Source: JABDMD01 sp965203475
Lineage (GTDB): Bacteria; Pseudomonadota; Gammaproteobacteria; UBA4575
Direction of reading: 5' to 3'
Length of the DNA: 64,000 nt
NCBI GenBank assembly: GCA_965203475.1
Contig: OZ241890.1
Coordinates: 620,001 to 684,000, forward strand
Position numbers and translations under genes: made by a program. Position 1 is the stretch's first letter. The number at the start of each line of letters is the position of its first letter. Below the pieces are notes generated by a model. That model saw only the letters and a program-made list of their open reading frames with translations, did no database searches and had not been told where the DNA came from. Shown one piece after another: positions 1 through 8,946 of this stretch.

Positions 1-1613
1 AAATTTCCGCTATTTAATTCACGCGCAATATTAATGTAGGCTTTTTCTAGTAACTCAGGATTTTCTTTTTTTGGCGCAATAGGAATAGCATTAGCTGTTT
101 TAAATATAAATCGTAAAAAAGGTATATTAAATATTTTGTGGTACATAACAAATCGTATCGGACGACTTACGCAGCCACCAATGATCAGGGCGTCCATCAA
201 ACTTACGTGATTAGATACAATAATTGCTGGACCTTCCTGTGGAATTAAGTCTAAATTAATTTTTTTCACGCGGTAAACAATATGGACTAAAATCCAAATA
301 ACGAAACGCATAAAAAATTCTGGAATTAATGTATAAATGTAGACTGCTACAACTGCATTTAAAATGGCAGCAACTAAAAATAGTTGCGGAATAGTTAAAC
401 CAGAATTTAAAAGGAAGATCGCGTATAAACCAGAACTAACAATAAAAATCGCATTTAATATATTGTTACCGGCTATAACGCGTGATCGTCTTTGTGCTTT
501 AGATCGCGTTTGAATTAAGGCATATAGCGGGACTATATAGATTCCCCCTGATACACCAATTAAAAATATGTCCAGAATTAAGCGCCAATTCTGTTTATTA
601 GTAATGAATTCTTGAAATCCTACAAGGTGAGTTGTATTTTGCATGTGAGCGGCAAAAAATACATCGATTCCAAAAATTGTTAAGCCGATTGAGCCTATAG
701 GCACGAGCCCTAACTCAATTGTGTGGTTGGAAAGTCTTTCACAAAGAAGAGAGCCAATTCCTATACCTATACAAAATAGCGCTAGAAACAATGTAACCAC
801 TTGTTCGTTTGCCCCAATAGAGAGTCTGGTGAAATTTGGAAGCTGTGTTATGTATGTAGCACCTAAAAACCAAAACCATGAAACGCCTAACACAGAATGA
901 AATACAATTCTATTTTCACGAAGCGAACTTAAATTTCGAAATGTTTCAAGGAAAGGGTTCCAATTAATTTTTAAGTTTGGGTCTGTAGCTTCTGCTTTTG
1001 GAATTTTAAGACTGCTTAAATAACCTAGGCATGCTAGAATTATAATCGTGTAGGAAACAAGCATTTTAAATTCTGTAGCTATTCCTATTAGAATTCCACC
1101 AAGCATCGTCCCAATCAAAATGGCGGCAAATGTTCCAGTTTCTACAATAGCGTTACCCCCAACAAGCTCATGTTTTTCCAGATGTTGAGGGATGATTGAA
1201 TATTTTATGGGCCCAAATAGTGATGATTGTGTGCCCATCAAAAATAAGGCCAGTAACAGCAGTGGTACGTTTTTAGAATAAAACCCTATTGCTGCAAGAA
1301 ACATTATTAAAATTTCTGCAATTTTTATTTTTCGAATGAGAGAGGATTTTTCAAATCGATCAGCGATTTGCCCTGCGATTGCAGAGAAAAAGAAAAAAGG
1401 TAATATGAACAGAATTGCAGCTAGATTTATTAAGAGGTTTGAGCTATCACTGCCTGCGTAACTTGTTTGAAATGCGATTAATATAAAAAGAGCATTTTTA
1501 AATACATTATCATTGAATGCACCAAAAAACTGCGTCATAAAAAATGGACCGAAGCGCGATTCTTTAAGAAGCTGAAACTGATTTGTCGTTTTGGAGTTTA
1601 TTTTGCTTTGCAA
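1..1613 (-). CDS. MFS transporter fused to PlsC-type acyltransferase (partial, C-terminus off the window)
   Basis: The first ~400 residues form a multi-pass MFS domain of the lysophospholipid-transporter (LplT-like) type, with the characteristic stretch FGAFNDNVFKNAL near the N-terminus. A glycerolipid acyltransferase domain follows, with the catalytic NHxxxxD motif (Asn-His-Val-Ser-Leu-Met-Asp) at about residues 468-474. Known relatives import lysophospholipids and re-acylate them in the inner membrane; many also carry a C-terminal acyl-ACP/CoA ligase domain, which would lie outside this window. I chose the TTG at 1613 because it is six bases after the stop of the upstream gene and precedes the conserved N-terminus (QFQLLKESRFGPFF); a later ATG would cut into the first conserved segment. 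No strong ribosome site is visible, so translational coupling is likely. Confidence 0.85.
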   Translation of the reverse strand, partial: MQSKINSKTTNQFQLLKESRFGPFFMTQFFGAFNDNVFKNALFILIAFQTSYAGSDSSNLLINLAAILFILPFFFFSAIAGQIADRFEKSSLIRKIKIAEILIMFLAAIGFYSKNVPLLLLALFLMGTQSSLFGPIKYSIIPQHLEKHELVGGNAIVETGTFAAILIGTMLGGILIGIATEFKMLVSYTIIILACLGYLSSLKIPKAEATDPNLKINWNPFLETFRNLSSLRENRIVFHSVLGVSWFWFLGATYITQLPNFTRLSIGANEQVVTLFLALFCIGIGIGSLLCERLSNHTIELGLVPIGSIGLTIFGIDVFFAAHMQNTTHLVGFQEFITNKQNWRLILDIFLIGVSGGIYIVPLYALIQTRSKAQRRSRVIAGNNILNAIFIVSSGLYAIFLLNSGLTIPQLFLVAAILNAVVAVYIYTLIPEFFMRFVIWILVHIVYRVKKINLDLIPQEGPAIIVSNHVSLMDALIIGGCVSRPIRFVMYHKIFNIPFLRFIFKTANAIPIAPKKENPELLEKAYINIARELNSGN

Positions 1614-1618
1614 AGTGA

Positions 1619-2047
1619 TTAAAGGCAGCAGGCTTGTCCAAATTTTTTCAATCGCCAATAATTATAAGGCCATGGGGTTAAAAACCCTACTAGTAACATA
1701 ATCGGAATCACCCACCAGACAAGTTTTGCGCCACCTGTTAAAACATAATCAGTGATGTTCATAACAACTTCCATTGAAATCATTGATATAAAACTCATTC
1801 CCATGGCCGTTTTAAATGCAAATTTTAACTGCATCCCTTTGTTTGAAAGAATAAATGTTTCTAATGCAATACTAGTAATTAGTCCATTAATGATGGCTAA
1901 CGTTAAAACATATAATGCTGGTAAACTAAATTTGGAAAACTGGAAAAAAGCAATGGTCCCAAAATCACCTATAGAACAGCCGATTAGGCACCACATAGTA
2001 TTATATGCACTTTCTTTCCAGGCTTTAATGTCACTCCAGAATGTCAT
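1619..2047 (-). CDS. DUF4396 family membrane protein
   Basis: This 142-residue protein has about four hydrophobic segments. Its conserved features match DUF4396: CLIGCSIGDFGTI near residue 20-30, GMSFISMISMEVVMNITDYVLT around residue 83-104, and a C-terminal TPWPYNYWRLKKFG motif. The molecular function of the family is unknown. Some DUF4396 domains occur beside copper or heavy-metal proteins, but nothing here supports a metal role. It ends five bases before the MFS/acyltransferase gene, so the two are probably co-transcribed. A terminator hairpin lies just upstream at 2071-2103 and separates it from the ferredoxin gene on the same strand. Confidence 0.75.
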   Translation of the reverse strand: MTFWSDIKAWKESAYNTMWCLIGCSIGDFGTIAFFQFSKFSLPALYVLTLAIINGLITSIALETFILSNKGMQLKFAFKTAMGMSFISMISMEVVMNITDYVLTGGAKLVWWVIPIMLLVGFLTPWPYNYWRLKKFGQACCL

Positions 2048-2070
2048 GTGGCAAAATAGTTACATATAAA

Positions 2071-2103
2071 AAAAGCGTAACAGAAAGTTCCTGTTACGCT
2101 TTT
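2071..2103 (-). terminator. Rho-independent terminator after the ferredoxin gene
   Basis: AAAAGCGTAACAG (2071-2083) pairs perfectly with CTGTTACGCTTTT (2091-2103) around a 7-base loop. On the minus strand the stem is followed by a run of T, as expected for termination of the ferredoxin transcript. The plus-strand side also ends in Ts, but no plus-strand gene approaches it. Confidence 0.85.
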
Positions 2104-2124
2104 GTTGAATCAAATAGGGAAGGA

Positions 2125-2457
2125 TTATGACTTGTAGTCTGGGTTAATTGCACCTTGATCAAAATTTACTTCAACTTCTAAATCTGTTTTTAAACGCGAT
2201 TGGCAGGCTAAAATATAGTTTTCTTTTAGCATGTCTCCATCCAGTGTATAGGCAAAATCTGTTAATTCTTTAATCTTGCCACTAATTAATTTTGCACGAC
2301 AAGATCCACACGAACCCACTTTGCAGTCACATGGCCATTCTATCCCGGCATTGATTGCAGCCTGCAAAAGGTTTATACCGCCTTTTACTTCAAACGTTTG
2401 ACCTGTATTTTTAATGGTTACTTTATAGTCCTTATTTTTCCCACCTAATCCAAACAT
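2125..2457 (-). CDS. 2Fe-2S ferredoxin
   Basis: This 110-residue protein is a plant-type [2Fe-2S] ferredoxin domain. The cluster ligands are Cys45, Cys50 and Cys53 in the CxxxxCxxC motif (CKVGSCGSC) and Cys85 in ILACQS. An extra cysteine at residue 43 is not part of the usual motif. It is a soluble one-electron carrier; relatives supply electrons to oxygenases, hydroxylases or desaturases, but no partner enzyme is adjacent. AGGAGAG lies just upstream of the ATG and supports the start. The gene is monocistronic, with a hairpin terminator immediately after it. Confidence 0.9.
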   Translation of the reverse strand: MFGLGGKNKDYKVTIKNTGQTFEVKGGINLLQAAINAGIEWPCDCKVGSCGSCRAKLISGKIKELTDFAYTLDGDMLKENYILACQSRLKTDLEVEVNFDQGAINPDYKS

Positions 2458-3033
2458 ATGTCTCTCCTATTTCGAAGGTTTAATACAGCGTGGGGCTATA
2501 TTGCTGTTCTGTAGATAGCTGAATCATATCGTTTTATAGGGTTGATACGAAGAGATTTAGCATTTTATCTTCTTAAGCATCGTAAATTATCGAATATAGG
2601 CCAAATAGAAAACCATTAATAGTGACTTGGCTATATTTGAAGGGAAATTAATAGTAACTCTGTGCTACGAATTTTGCTTGATGGCTATCAAATGGACAAT
2701 TTTATGTAATCAATACGAACCATATACATGATGCTATAACCGCATGAACCTTACATCTAAATATTCAATAATTATTAATTAAATACAATAACTTATTGAG
2801 ATATAACAAGTTTTTAGTTTAATTCAAAAATACAGCCCATCCGCTAATTTACTGCTTATACGCTAAATGATTCAGTCGCTCTACTAGTTCACGGTTTTCC
2901 CATCCTCAACCGCTAGAATTCACTCATAATCAATACATTGGAGCTGGAACAAACATACGAGTGTGGTGGGTTGCTCGCAGTGTGGGAGCAGCATTAACCG
3001 CTAATCTCAACGAAAGGATTCCTCTACAAATCT
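2458..3033. other. 576-bp intergenic region between divergent genes
   Basis: This AT-rich gap must hold the promoters of the ferredoxin gene (minus strand) and the PAS-GGDEF-EAL gene (plus strand). The last ~90 bases (from about 2940) are less AT-rich and include GTGTGGTGGGTTGCTCGCAG and GTGTGGGAGCAGC, which could pair in a leader RNA. I see no ORF with a credible start, no tRNA, and no riboswitch class that I can recognise. An AAAGGA at 3013-3018 precedes the GTG at 3034 at a long spacing. Confidence 0.4.
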
Positions 3034-5925
3034 GTGAAATTACGTCCCAAAGTAAGCAAATTTAGAAAGTCTGCTGAACCTGCTTTAGCGCAGACAACCG
3101 TTTCAGGCCCAATTGAAGTGGCTTGTCGCTTTGATGGGAGAATTATTGATGCTAACCATGTTGCGAGAACATTATCGAAGCAGCTTGGTTTAGAAAAATT
3201 AAATCGCCTATTACCCGATGATCATTTTGAATTAATTAATTCATCATTGCATAGCGGCAAGGTTTTGGTTACCAGTCATCATATCAATGGTTGTGAAATC
3301 AAGTGGAAATATTATCTAGATAAAGGACGTAAATTAATAAAAGTTGAAAGCACGAATTATTTAATACGAAAAAATAACTCCGTATCTAGTATTAGCAATG
3401 AAGGAACAAGAAGTAATGCTAGCTGGGCTGATTTTATCAACTCTATTCCAGTTGCGGTTTGTGTAACGGAAAATAATAGTGATGAAATCTTATATATCAA
3501 CCAAATTGCAACAAAATTATTAAATATTGCTCCTGGGAAAGAAAAAAATGTACGTCTTAGAAATATTTTTTCAGAGACAGATACAATTAAAAGGCTTAAC
3601 AATTTATTAGTAGATAAAGGATTTGTTAAGGACTTCAGGCTTTCTGTTAAAAACAGAGGGAGTAATCGTTGGAGTAATGAACCTCTGCACTTATTAGTTA
3701 ATATCAAGCTAGTGAGAAAAGTTAACGGCTCATTTTTAGTTTGGACATTTACAGATTATACGGTGGGCTCAAAAGCAGAAGTTGCATTAAAAGAAAGTGA
3801 AAGCAAGTTTCAAAATGCAATACAAGGCGCGCAAGAAGGTATATGGGAATGGCACTCAGGTCTTGATGGATCAGAGTGGTGGTCTGAACCCATGTATGAT
3901 TTATTAGGTTTAGAGTATGGAAAACATGCGCCTGGTCTAGTTCAACTAAAAAAATTATTACACCCAGATGATCGTCCAAATTTTGAGAATGCCTGGGGTG
4001 AACTTACTGCAAAATATACAAATGAGCTTACTATCGAAGCTCGATTCGCTGTTAAGAAAGGTGGTTATCGCTGGTTTTTGATTAAAGGTACAGCAAGTTA
4101 TGATTTTAAGGGCAACATAAAAAAGGTTGTAGGTTCAATAGTAGATATTCATTTGCAGAAAAAAGCACAGGCCCAATTAGCAAATGAGAAAGACAAAGTT
4201 GTTGCAACATTGCGCTCTATTGTAGACGCAGTATTTACGACCAATGAGCGTGGGCAACTTCAATATTTTAATAAAGCCGCAACACGCTTTTTAAACTGCA
4301 AGGAAAATGAAGCACACGGAAAACACATCGAAAAAGTAATCGATTTATATGAGGAAGAATCTGAACACCTAATTGATAATCCAATTCTTTCTTGCTTATC
4401 TGGCCAAGAGAACACCAATCAAAAAGTGAATGCTGACATCGTAACAAAGTCAGGTGCGAGATATACAGTGCAAGTTATGGTAACACCATTAATTGCAAAA
4501 AATGGCAAACTATTTGGTGCAGTGCTGGTAATGAACGATGTAACCAGCTTACGTTTACTGGCAAGGCGTCTACGTTACCAAGCTAGTCATGACTCATTAA
4601 CAAATTTGATTAATCGCTCTGAATTTGAACGTAAAGTTAGAAAACAGATTCTTGAGGCAAAATCTAGGCAGAAAATTTCATCTTTGGTATATATCGATCT
4701 CGATCGATTTAAAATGATTAATGACTTGTATGGTCATGCAGCAGGAGATGAGTTGTTAATACAGTTTAGTAATTTGGTTAAAAGCAGACTCAGAGGTTCT
4801 GATGTTTTGGCGCGTTTAGGTGGTGATGAGTTTGCTTTGTTATTGCCTGATTGTTCATTAAAGCAAGCCGAAGAAAAAGCCAATGAAATTTTAAGCACAG
4901 TTAGAAACTTTAAATTTATTTGGGAGCAGAAATCATTCAATGTTGAAGCAAGTTTTGGTGTTGCTGAAATTAATGAAAAATGTTTTGACTTATCCTATGC
5001 ATTATCGGCTGCAGATAGCGCGTGTTATCTTGCAAAAGAGTCTGGAAGGAATTGTGTACGAATATTCAGAGTTGGCGATGAAGATATTAACCGGCGTCGA
5101 GGCCAGGAACGTTGGTTGCAAAGATTTGATAAAGCTTTGAACGATGGGAAGCTCGTTATTACCGCACAATCTATTATTAATATTAAGCCTGACAAAGAAC
5201 CAAGAACCGAAAAGAATGGATTTGAAATTCTAATCCGCATGGAAGATGAATCAGGTCGTTTGGTTCCTCCTAGTGCATTTTTGCCCGCAGTAGAACGTTA
5301 TAACCGAGCTCCAAAATTAGATCGATGGATATTAAATACAGTATTTGCATTATTAGCGGATCACAGAAATATACTTTCACAAATTGATAAGTGTTCGATT
5401 AATTTATCTGGTCAATCTTTAGTGGCGGATGGATTTCTACCATTCATTGTTGCCAAATTGAAAGAATATTCAATATCGCCTGGGAAAATATGTTTTGAAA
5501 TTACAGAAACAGCTGCAATTGCAAACTTAAATCAAGCTACATCTTTTGTGCAAAAACTTAAAGATCTTGGTTGTTATTTTGCATTGGATGATTTTGGCGC
5601 AGGACTGTCTTCATTCGCTTATTTGAAAACTTTACCGGTGGACTATCTAAAAATTGATGGGATGTTTGTAAAAGACATTCATCATGATAACGTCAGCCGT
5701 GCAATGGTAAGAGCCATTAACGAAATGGGCCATGTGTTAGGGAAACAAACGATTGCAGAATATGTTGAAAACGAAAGAATTTTAGAAATATTAAAAGAAA
5801 TTGGTGTCGATTATGCGCAAGGATTCCATGCAGGTCGCCCAGAACCCGTGATTGAATTTTTTGAGTCTACGGATTTTCGTGTAGCAAGACCCACATTGCG
5901 AAAACTATTTGCAGTATCTCGTTAA
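3034..5925 (+). CDS. PAS-PAS-PAS-GGDEF-EAL cyclic-di-GMP turnover protein
   Basis: This 963-residue cytoplasmic signalling protein has no clear membrane segment. Three PAS-type modules lie at roughly residues 130-240, 250-375 and 385-510, followed by GGDEF (~520-680) and EAL (~700-945). The diguanylate cyclase signature GGDEF is intact at residues 596-600, and an RxxD inhibitory site (Arg-Gly-Ser-Asp) sits five residues before it. The phosphodiesterase signature reads Glu-Ile-Leu-Ile-Arg at 731-735, keeping the catalytic Glu and Arg. The downstream EITET, DDFGAG, LKIDG and EYVE elements are present. Both activities are therefore plausible, with PAS domains sensing redox, oxygen or ligand. The GTG at 3034 is the only good start. 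A truncated EAL paralogue lies at 46546-47385. Confidence 0.92.
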   Translation: MKLRPKVSKFRKSAEPALAQTTVSGPIEVACRFDGRIIDANHVARTLSKQLGLEKLNRLLPDDHFELINSSLHSGKVLVTSHHINGCEIKWKYYLDKGRKLIKVESTNYLIRKNNSVSSISNEGTRSNASWADFINSIPVAVCVTENNSDEILYINQIATKLLNIAPGKEKNVRLRNIFSETDTIKRLNNLLVDKGFVKDFRLSVKNRGSNRWSNEPLHLLVNIKLVRKVNGSFLVWTFTDYTVGSKAEVALKESESKFQNAIQGAQEGIWEWHSGLDGSEWWSEPMYDLLGLEYGKHAPGLVQLKKLLHPDDRPNFENAWGELTAKYTNELTIEARFAVKKGGYRWFLIKGTASYDFKGNIKKVVGSIVDIHLQKKAQAQLANEKDKVVATLRSIVDAVFTTNERGQLQYFNKAATRFLNCKENEAHGKHIEKVIDLYEEESEHLIDNPILSCLSGQENTNQKVNADIVTKSGARYTVQVMVTPLIAKNGKLFGAVLVMNDVTSLRLLARRLRYQASHDSLTNLINRSEFERKVRKQILEAKSRQKISSLVYIDLDRFKMINDLYGHAAGDELLIQFSNLVKSRLRGSDVLARLGGDEFALLLPDCSLKQAEEKANEILSTVRNFKFIWEQKSFNVEASFGVAEINEKCFDLSYALSAADSACYLAKESGRNCVRIFRVGDEDINRRRGQERWLQRFDKALNDGKLVITAQSIINIKPDKEPRTEKNGFEILIRMEDESGRLVPPSAFLPAVERYNRAPKLDRWILNTVFALLADHRNILSQIDKCSINLSGQSLVADGFLPFIVAKLKEYSISPGKICFEITETAAIANLNQATSFVQKLKDLGCYFALDDFGAGLSSFAYLKTLPVDYLKIDGMFVKDIHHDNVSRAMVRAINEMGHVLGKQTIAEYVENERILEILKEIGVDYAQGFHAGRPEPVIEFFESTDFRVARPTLRKLFAVSR

Positions 5926-5935
5926 ATTTAATGAT

Positions 5936-6499
5936 TTAATTTGAACTTGGTGTACCAACTATAGAAGAATAAGAGTTACTCGTCTGAAATCTGGCAAAAG
6001 ACGAGAAGTGGTTGGGCGTATTCATATGTTGTAATTCAATGATAAATTTCTTATTGTCATCGGAACATTCGTGTTGACGTAAAGTCTCTGCTGTTGCCTC
6101 AGCCGTTTCCTTGCTGTCTAAACTATAGAATTTTGTTGCAAATACAAATTGATCTTCCGCGTTATAAATCACATCTTGGCGTAAACGATACTCATTTTTA
6201 TTTTCGGCTGATAAGTTAGATTTCACCCGCTGTATAGCAATTTCGACTTCTCCACTTTCAAGTTGCAGCATCATTTTGCTGTCTCGATCTAATTCGGCAT
6301 CCATGTAAGCAGATTTTTTAATATATGCTTCAATGCTCTCTCGGAGCTGGGCTTTTCGAAGTTGGCGATCCATTTGTTCATCGCCACTAATTTCTCGATA
6401 TTGGATACGAACTCCAGCACGGTTAATATAAATTCCGAGAATCTCAATGGGATAATCGTCTTGCAGATGGTCACGTAATTTTTCGGTATTAAGTGCCAT
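5936..6499 (-). CDS. Hypothetical protein, 187 aa
   Basis: I do not recognise a family. The protein is hydrophilic and charged, without a signal peptide or membrane segment. A mixed alpha/beta N-terminus (EILGIYINRAGVRIQYREI) is followed by a helical, acid-rich middle (residues ~45-100) and a Ser/Asn-rich tail. Length and codon pattern look like a real gene, and it fills the space convergent with the GGDEF-EAL gene, whose stop is only ten bases away. The ATG at 6499 is the first available; an inner ATG would remove the conserved-looking N-terminus. Confidence 0.6.
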   Translation of the reverse strand: MALNTEKLRDHLQDDYPIEILGIYINRAGVRIQYREISGDEQMDRQLRKAQLRESIEAYIKKSAYMDAELDRDSKMMLQLESGEVEIAIQRVKSNLSAENKNEYRLRQDVIYNAEDQFVFATKFYSLDSKETAEATAETLRQHECSDDNKKFIIELQHMNTPNHFSSFARFQTSNSYSSIVGTPSSN

Positions 6500-6618
6500 G
6501 AGGTGTAATTTGTCTGGTTAATTTGATATGAAAACCATAACCTAAACCTTGAAGACCAGACAATCTTCAGGGTATGGACGGGCTAAACAAAAGCTAAATG
6601 GATATTCTAGCTAAAGAT

Positions 6619-6804
6619 TTATTTAGTAGAACACTTGAGTGGTATGTAGGCAGGGCACCATCCCATGAGTCCTGTAAATACAGGGATTATGCCAAGCAGG
6701 CCCCACCACCAGTTTCCACCTAATGCAAATGCAAGGCCAATAAACAAAAGTCCAATCAAAATTCTTAATAAGCGTTCTACGTCGCCAACATTTTCAGTCA
6801 TCAT
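6619..6804 (-). CDS. DUF2892 / YgaP-like small membrane protein
   Basis: This 61-residue protein has two closely spaced hydrophobic helices (residues ~13-28 and ~31-46) and the family pattern NVGDVERLLRILIG ... GWCPAYIPL, as in the membrane part of YgaP and other DUF2892 proteins. In YgaP this part anchors a rhodanese domain; here it stands alone. Function is unknown. Two adjacent ATGs (6804 and 6801) follow GGGAGAA; the second has the better spacing. Confidence 0.8.
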   Translation of the reverse strand: MMTENVGDVERLLRILIGLLFIGLAFALGGNWWWGLLGIIPVFTGLMGWCPAYIPLKCSTK

Positions 6805-7154
6805 GTTCTCCCGGGTGTTAGTAGGCGTTCTGATTTGTTATTAGTTTTGCCGAAGTTTAAAACCAGTACTAATCGTACAAAAGTTAATGATTGATGGCTA
6901 TATTGAATAGTGAATTTTGCTAAATAATTTCAACTAGAATTTAAAAAATCCATAAATTTTAGATATTTAGTAGTCTCTAAACGATTGAATTTTTAAGCCA
7001 ATGCCTGACCGTTGAATACAGTATTTTGACCATTTGTAATTTTGGTAGTCAAAATTGTGAGTTTAAGCAACGCAGGCGATCAACCAGCTGATATAACACT
7101 CTATAATTATATGTAATCTTTAGATTGCAGGATGTAACACATAGAGGAGTTATC
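6805..7154. other. 350-bp intergenic region, divergent promoters
   Basis: AT-rich DNA between two small divergent genes. A TATAAT at 7102-7107 is a possible -10 element for the plus-strand small gene, but I cannot find a good -35 at the right distance. An imperfect inverted repeat (TATTTTGAC ... GTCAAAAT) lies around 7021-7056. I see no coding sequence. Confidence 0.35.
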
Positions 7155-7373
7155 ATGCTAAAAAAATTCCAAGACGTATTAGGGAATCAAGAAGGTCTAA
7201 ATGTAGATGCAGTTTCTAATGCAGTAGAAGATATCAAGTCTATGTGGAAGACAGGGAAAAAGCAGTCAAAAAGTGAAGCTGTGAAACCTGAAATTAAGAA
7301 GCAAAACAGAGTTGATACTGCAATTTTGCGAGATCGTATTGCAGAAAAAATTGCAAAAATGAATAACAATTAG
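7155..7373 (+). CDS. Small hypothetical protein, 72 aa
   Basis: I do not recognise this protein. It is short, soluble and lysine-rich: an amphipathic N-terminal part (LKKFQDVLGNQEG) is followed by a predicted helix (VDAVSNAVEDIKSMWKTG), a charged linker and a C-terminal helix (RDRIAEKIAKM). I chose the ATG at 7155 over the upstream ATG at 7125 because GAGGAG lies five bases before it. It is a monocistronic gene upstream of the M23 peptidase, with a possible weak hairpin between them. Confidence 0.55.
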   Translation: MLKKFQDVLGNQEGLNVDAVSNAVEDIKSMWKTGKKQSKSEAVKPEIKKQNRVDTAILRDRIAEKIAKMNNN

Positions 7374-7427
7374 TTGTTATTTAATCTTTAATAATTACTC
7401 GTACTTTTCTACACTAATTCTATAAAG

Positions 7428-7447
7428 CTACCTTGGTTTCAAGGTAG
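7428..7447 (+). terminator. Short hairpin between the small gene and the peptidase gene
   Basis: CTACCTTG (7428-7435) and CAAGGTAG (7440-7447) form an 8-bp stem with a GTTT loop. It is followed only by ATTTG, so if it terminates transcription it does so weakly. Its position argues against the TTG at 7450 as the start of the next gene. Confidence 0.4.
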
Positions 7448-7479
7448 ATTTGCTTGTATGCTTGCATTATTTATTCCTG

Positions 7480-8346
7480 ATGTTGAAATGCGCATTAATA
7501 ATGCAATGTATTTGTAAAATATTGTTCGCGATTTATAGTTTTTTGCTTAGTCCAATTTTGTATGCCGATGAAGGTTTAATTTCATTACAGGGAAATTTCA
7601 TACAAGGTGGATTAGTATTTGGTCAAGTGAAACCAGGCGCTGTTGTTCGTATTGATACTCGAACCGTTAGGGTATCGAAGAACGGGGATTTCATCATAGG
7701 GTTTGGGCGCAATCACCCAGCAATCTCATTACTTACCATTGACGCTGGAAGTGCTGAGAAATTTGTGCATAAGATAAAAATCGAAGTACGAGAATATGAT
7801 GTGCAACACATAGCAGGTCTTCCCGACAAAAAAGTAAATCCTGATCCTGAAATATTAGAACGTATTCGAAATGAAGCTGCAGCTATAGCAAAAGCACGAT
7901 CACGTGATGACTCACGATTGGATTTTAAGGATAAGTTTATATGGCCTGTGAAGGGACCAATTACTGGCGTCTATGGAAGTGAACGAATTCTAAACGGTGA
8001 ACCAAGACAACCGCACTATGGAATTGATATTGCGGCTCCAACGGGAACAAAAGTTTTGGCGCCAGCCGCTGGAATTGTTACATACATAAATAAAGAAATG
8101 TATTTCTCAGGAGGTACATTAGTTTTAGATCACGGACATAATCTATCTTCCTCTTTTCTTCATCTGCACAAAATTCATGTCAAATTAGGAGATCGAATTC
8201 AGCAAGGACAAATGTTTGCGGAAGTGGGCGCAACAGGGAGGGCGACTGGCCCACACCTTGATTGGAGGATGAATTGGAAACAGCAGCGTATAGATCCAAG
8301 CCTTTTAATTAATCAACAACCTACAAAATCAACTACTTTAGAATAA
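7480..8346 (+). CDS. Exported M23 (LytM-type) peptidase
   Basis: This is a periplasmic murein hydrolase candidate. The N-terminus is a signal peptide ending near SPILYADEG. A ~100-residue beta-rich domain follows, then a C-terminal M23 domain. Counting from the upstream TTG at 7450, the zinc ligands are His189 and Asp193 (HYGID) and His240 in the HLH motif at 238-240, with GPHLDWR further on, so the site appears catalytically complete. Relatives cleave peptide cross-links in peptidoglycan. The start is uncertain: TTG 7450, ATG 7480 and ATG 7501 are in frame, none with a strong ribosome site, and all leave a usable signal peptide. It lies ~60 bases upstream of the ECF sigma gene. Confidence 0.88.
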   Translation: MLKCALIMQCICKILFAIYSFLLSPILYADEGLISLQGNFIQGGLVFGQVKPGAVVRIDTRTVRVSKNGDFIIGFGRNHPAISLLTIDAGSAEKFVHKIKIEVREYDVQHIAGLPDKKVNPDPEILERIRNEAAAIAKARSRDDSRLDFKDKFIWPVKGPITGVYGSERILNGEPRQPHYGIDIAAPTGTKVLAPAAGIVTYINKEMYFSGGTLVLDHGHNLSSSFLHLHKIHVKLGDRIQQGQMFAEVGATGRATGPHLDWRMNWKQQRIDPSLLINQQPTKSTTLE

Positions 8347-8406
8347 ATCAGTGTATATTATTGTCTGATTACTAATCTGAAAGTATTGGAGAAAACTTCC
8401 GGTCCT

Positions 8407-8937
8407 ATGAATGATGGAGCTAGATCTTCTCAGTTTGAAGCAATAGTAAATGCCTATTCTAAGGATCTTTATCGCTATGGTTTATGGCTAACCAAGGATG
8501 CGCAGGTTTCCGAAGACTTAGTGCAAGAAACTTTTTTGCGTGCATGGAAAGCCATGGATTCTTTAAAAGATCCAAACGCTGTGAAAAGCTGGTTGTTTAC
8601 AATATATCGTCGTGAAAATGCTAGACGATTTGAAAAAATTAGACCTGAGACAAGTTCTATAGACAATGTAAACATCGACCAATTCGTACAGCTGGAAGAT
8701 AGTTTTGCTAAAGCAGAAGTGATTGCATTACGAAATGCATTAAAGCAATTGCCCGAGGAGTATTTGGAGCCGCTATTATTGCAAGTGATAGGCGGGTATA
8801 GCTGCGAAGAGATTGGAGATATTGTTGGTATTAAAGCAGGAGCTGTGATGACACGTGTTTTTCGTGCACGTAAAAAATTACGTGCAATACTAGAAGATGA
8901 TAGTAATGACGAAAGTGAAAAGCTTGTAGAAATTTAG
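8407..8937 (+). CDS. ECF-type RNA polymerase sigma factor
   Basis: The protein has sigma-70 region 2 (VNAYSKDLYRYGLWL ... SEDLVQETFLRAWKAM) in its first ~80 residues and region 4 (ALKQLPEEYLEPLLL ... SCEEIGDIVGIKAGAVMTRVFRARKKL) towards the end, with nothing between, as in group 4 sigma factors. It directs RNA polymerase to a stress or envelope regulon. The ATG at 8407 is used; a TTG at 8386 is also in frame, and the GGAGA at 8388-8392 sits rather far from the ATG. The next gene, nine bases on, encodes a membrane protein with an anti-sigma-like zinc motif. Confidence 0.9.
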   Translation: MNDGARSSQFEAIVNAYSKDLYRYGLWLTKDAQVSEDLVQETFLRAWKAMDSLKDPNAVKSWLFTIYRRENARRFEKIRPETSSIDNVNIDQFVQLEDSFAKAEVIALRNALKQLPEEYLEPLLLQVIGGYSCEEIGDIVGIKAGAVMTRVFRARKKLRAILEDDSNDESEKLVEI

Positions 8938-8946
8938 TGTAGTAGT

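Noticed and set aside
1752..2069. Plus-strand frame opposite the DUF4396 gene
   Set aside because: It is a mirror of a clear membrane-protein gene on the other strand, with no family signal of its own.
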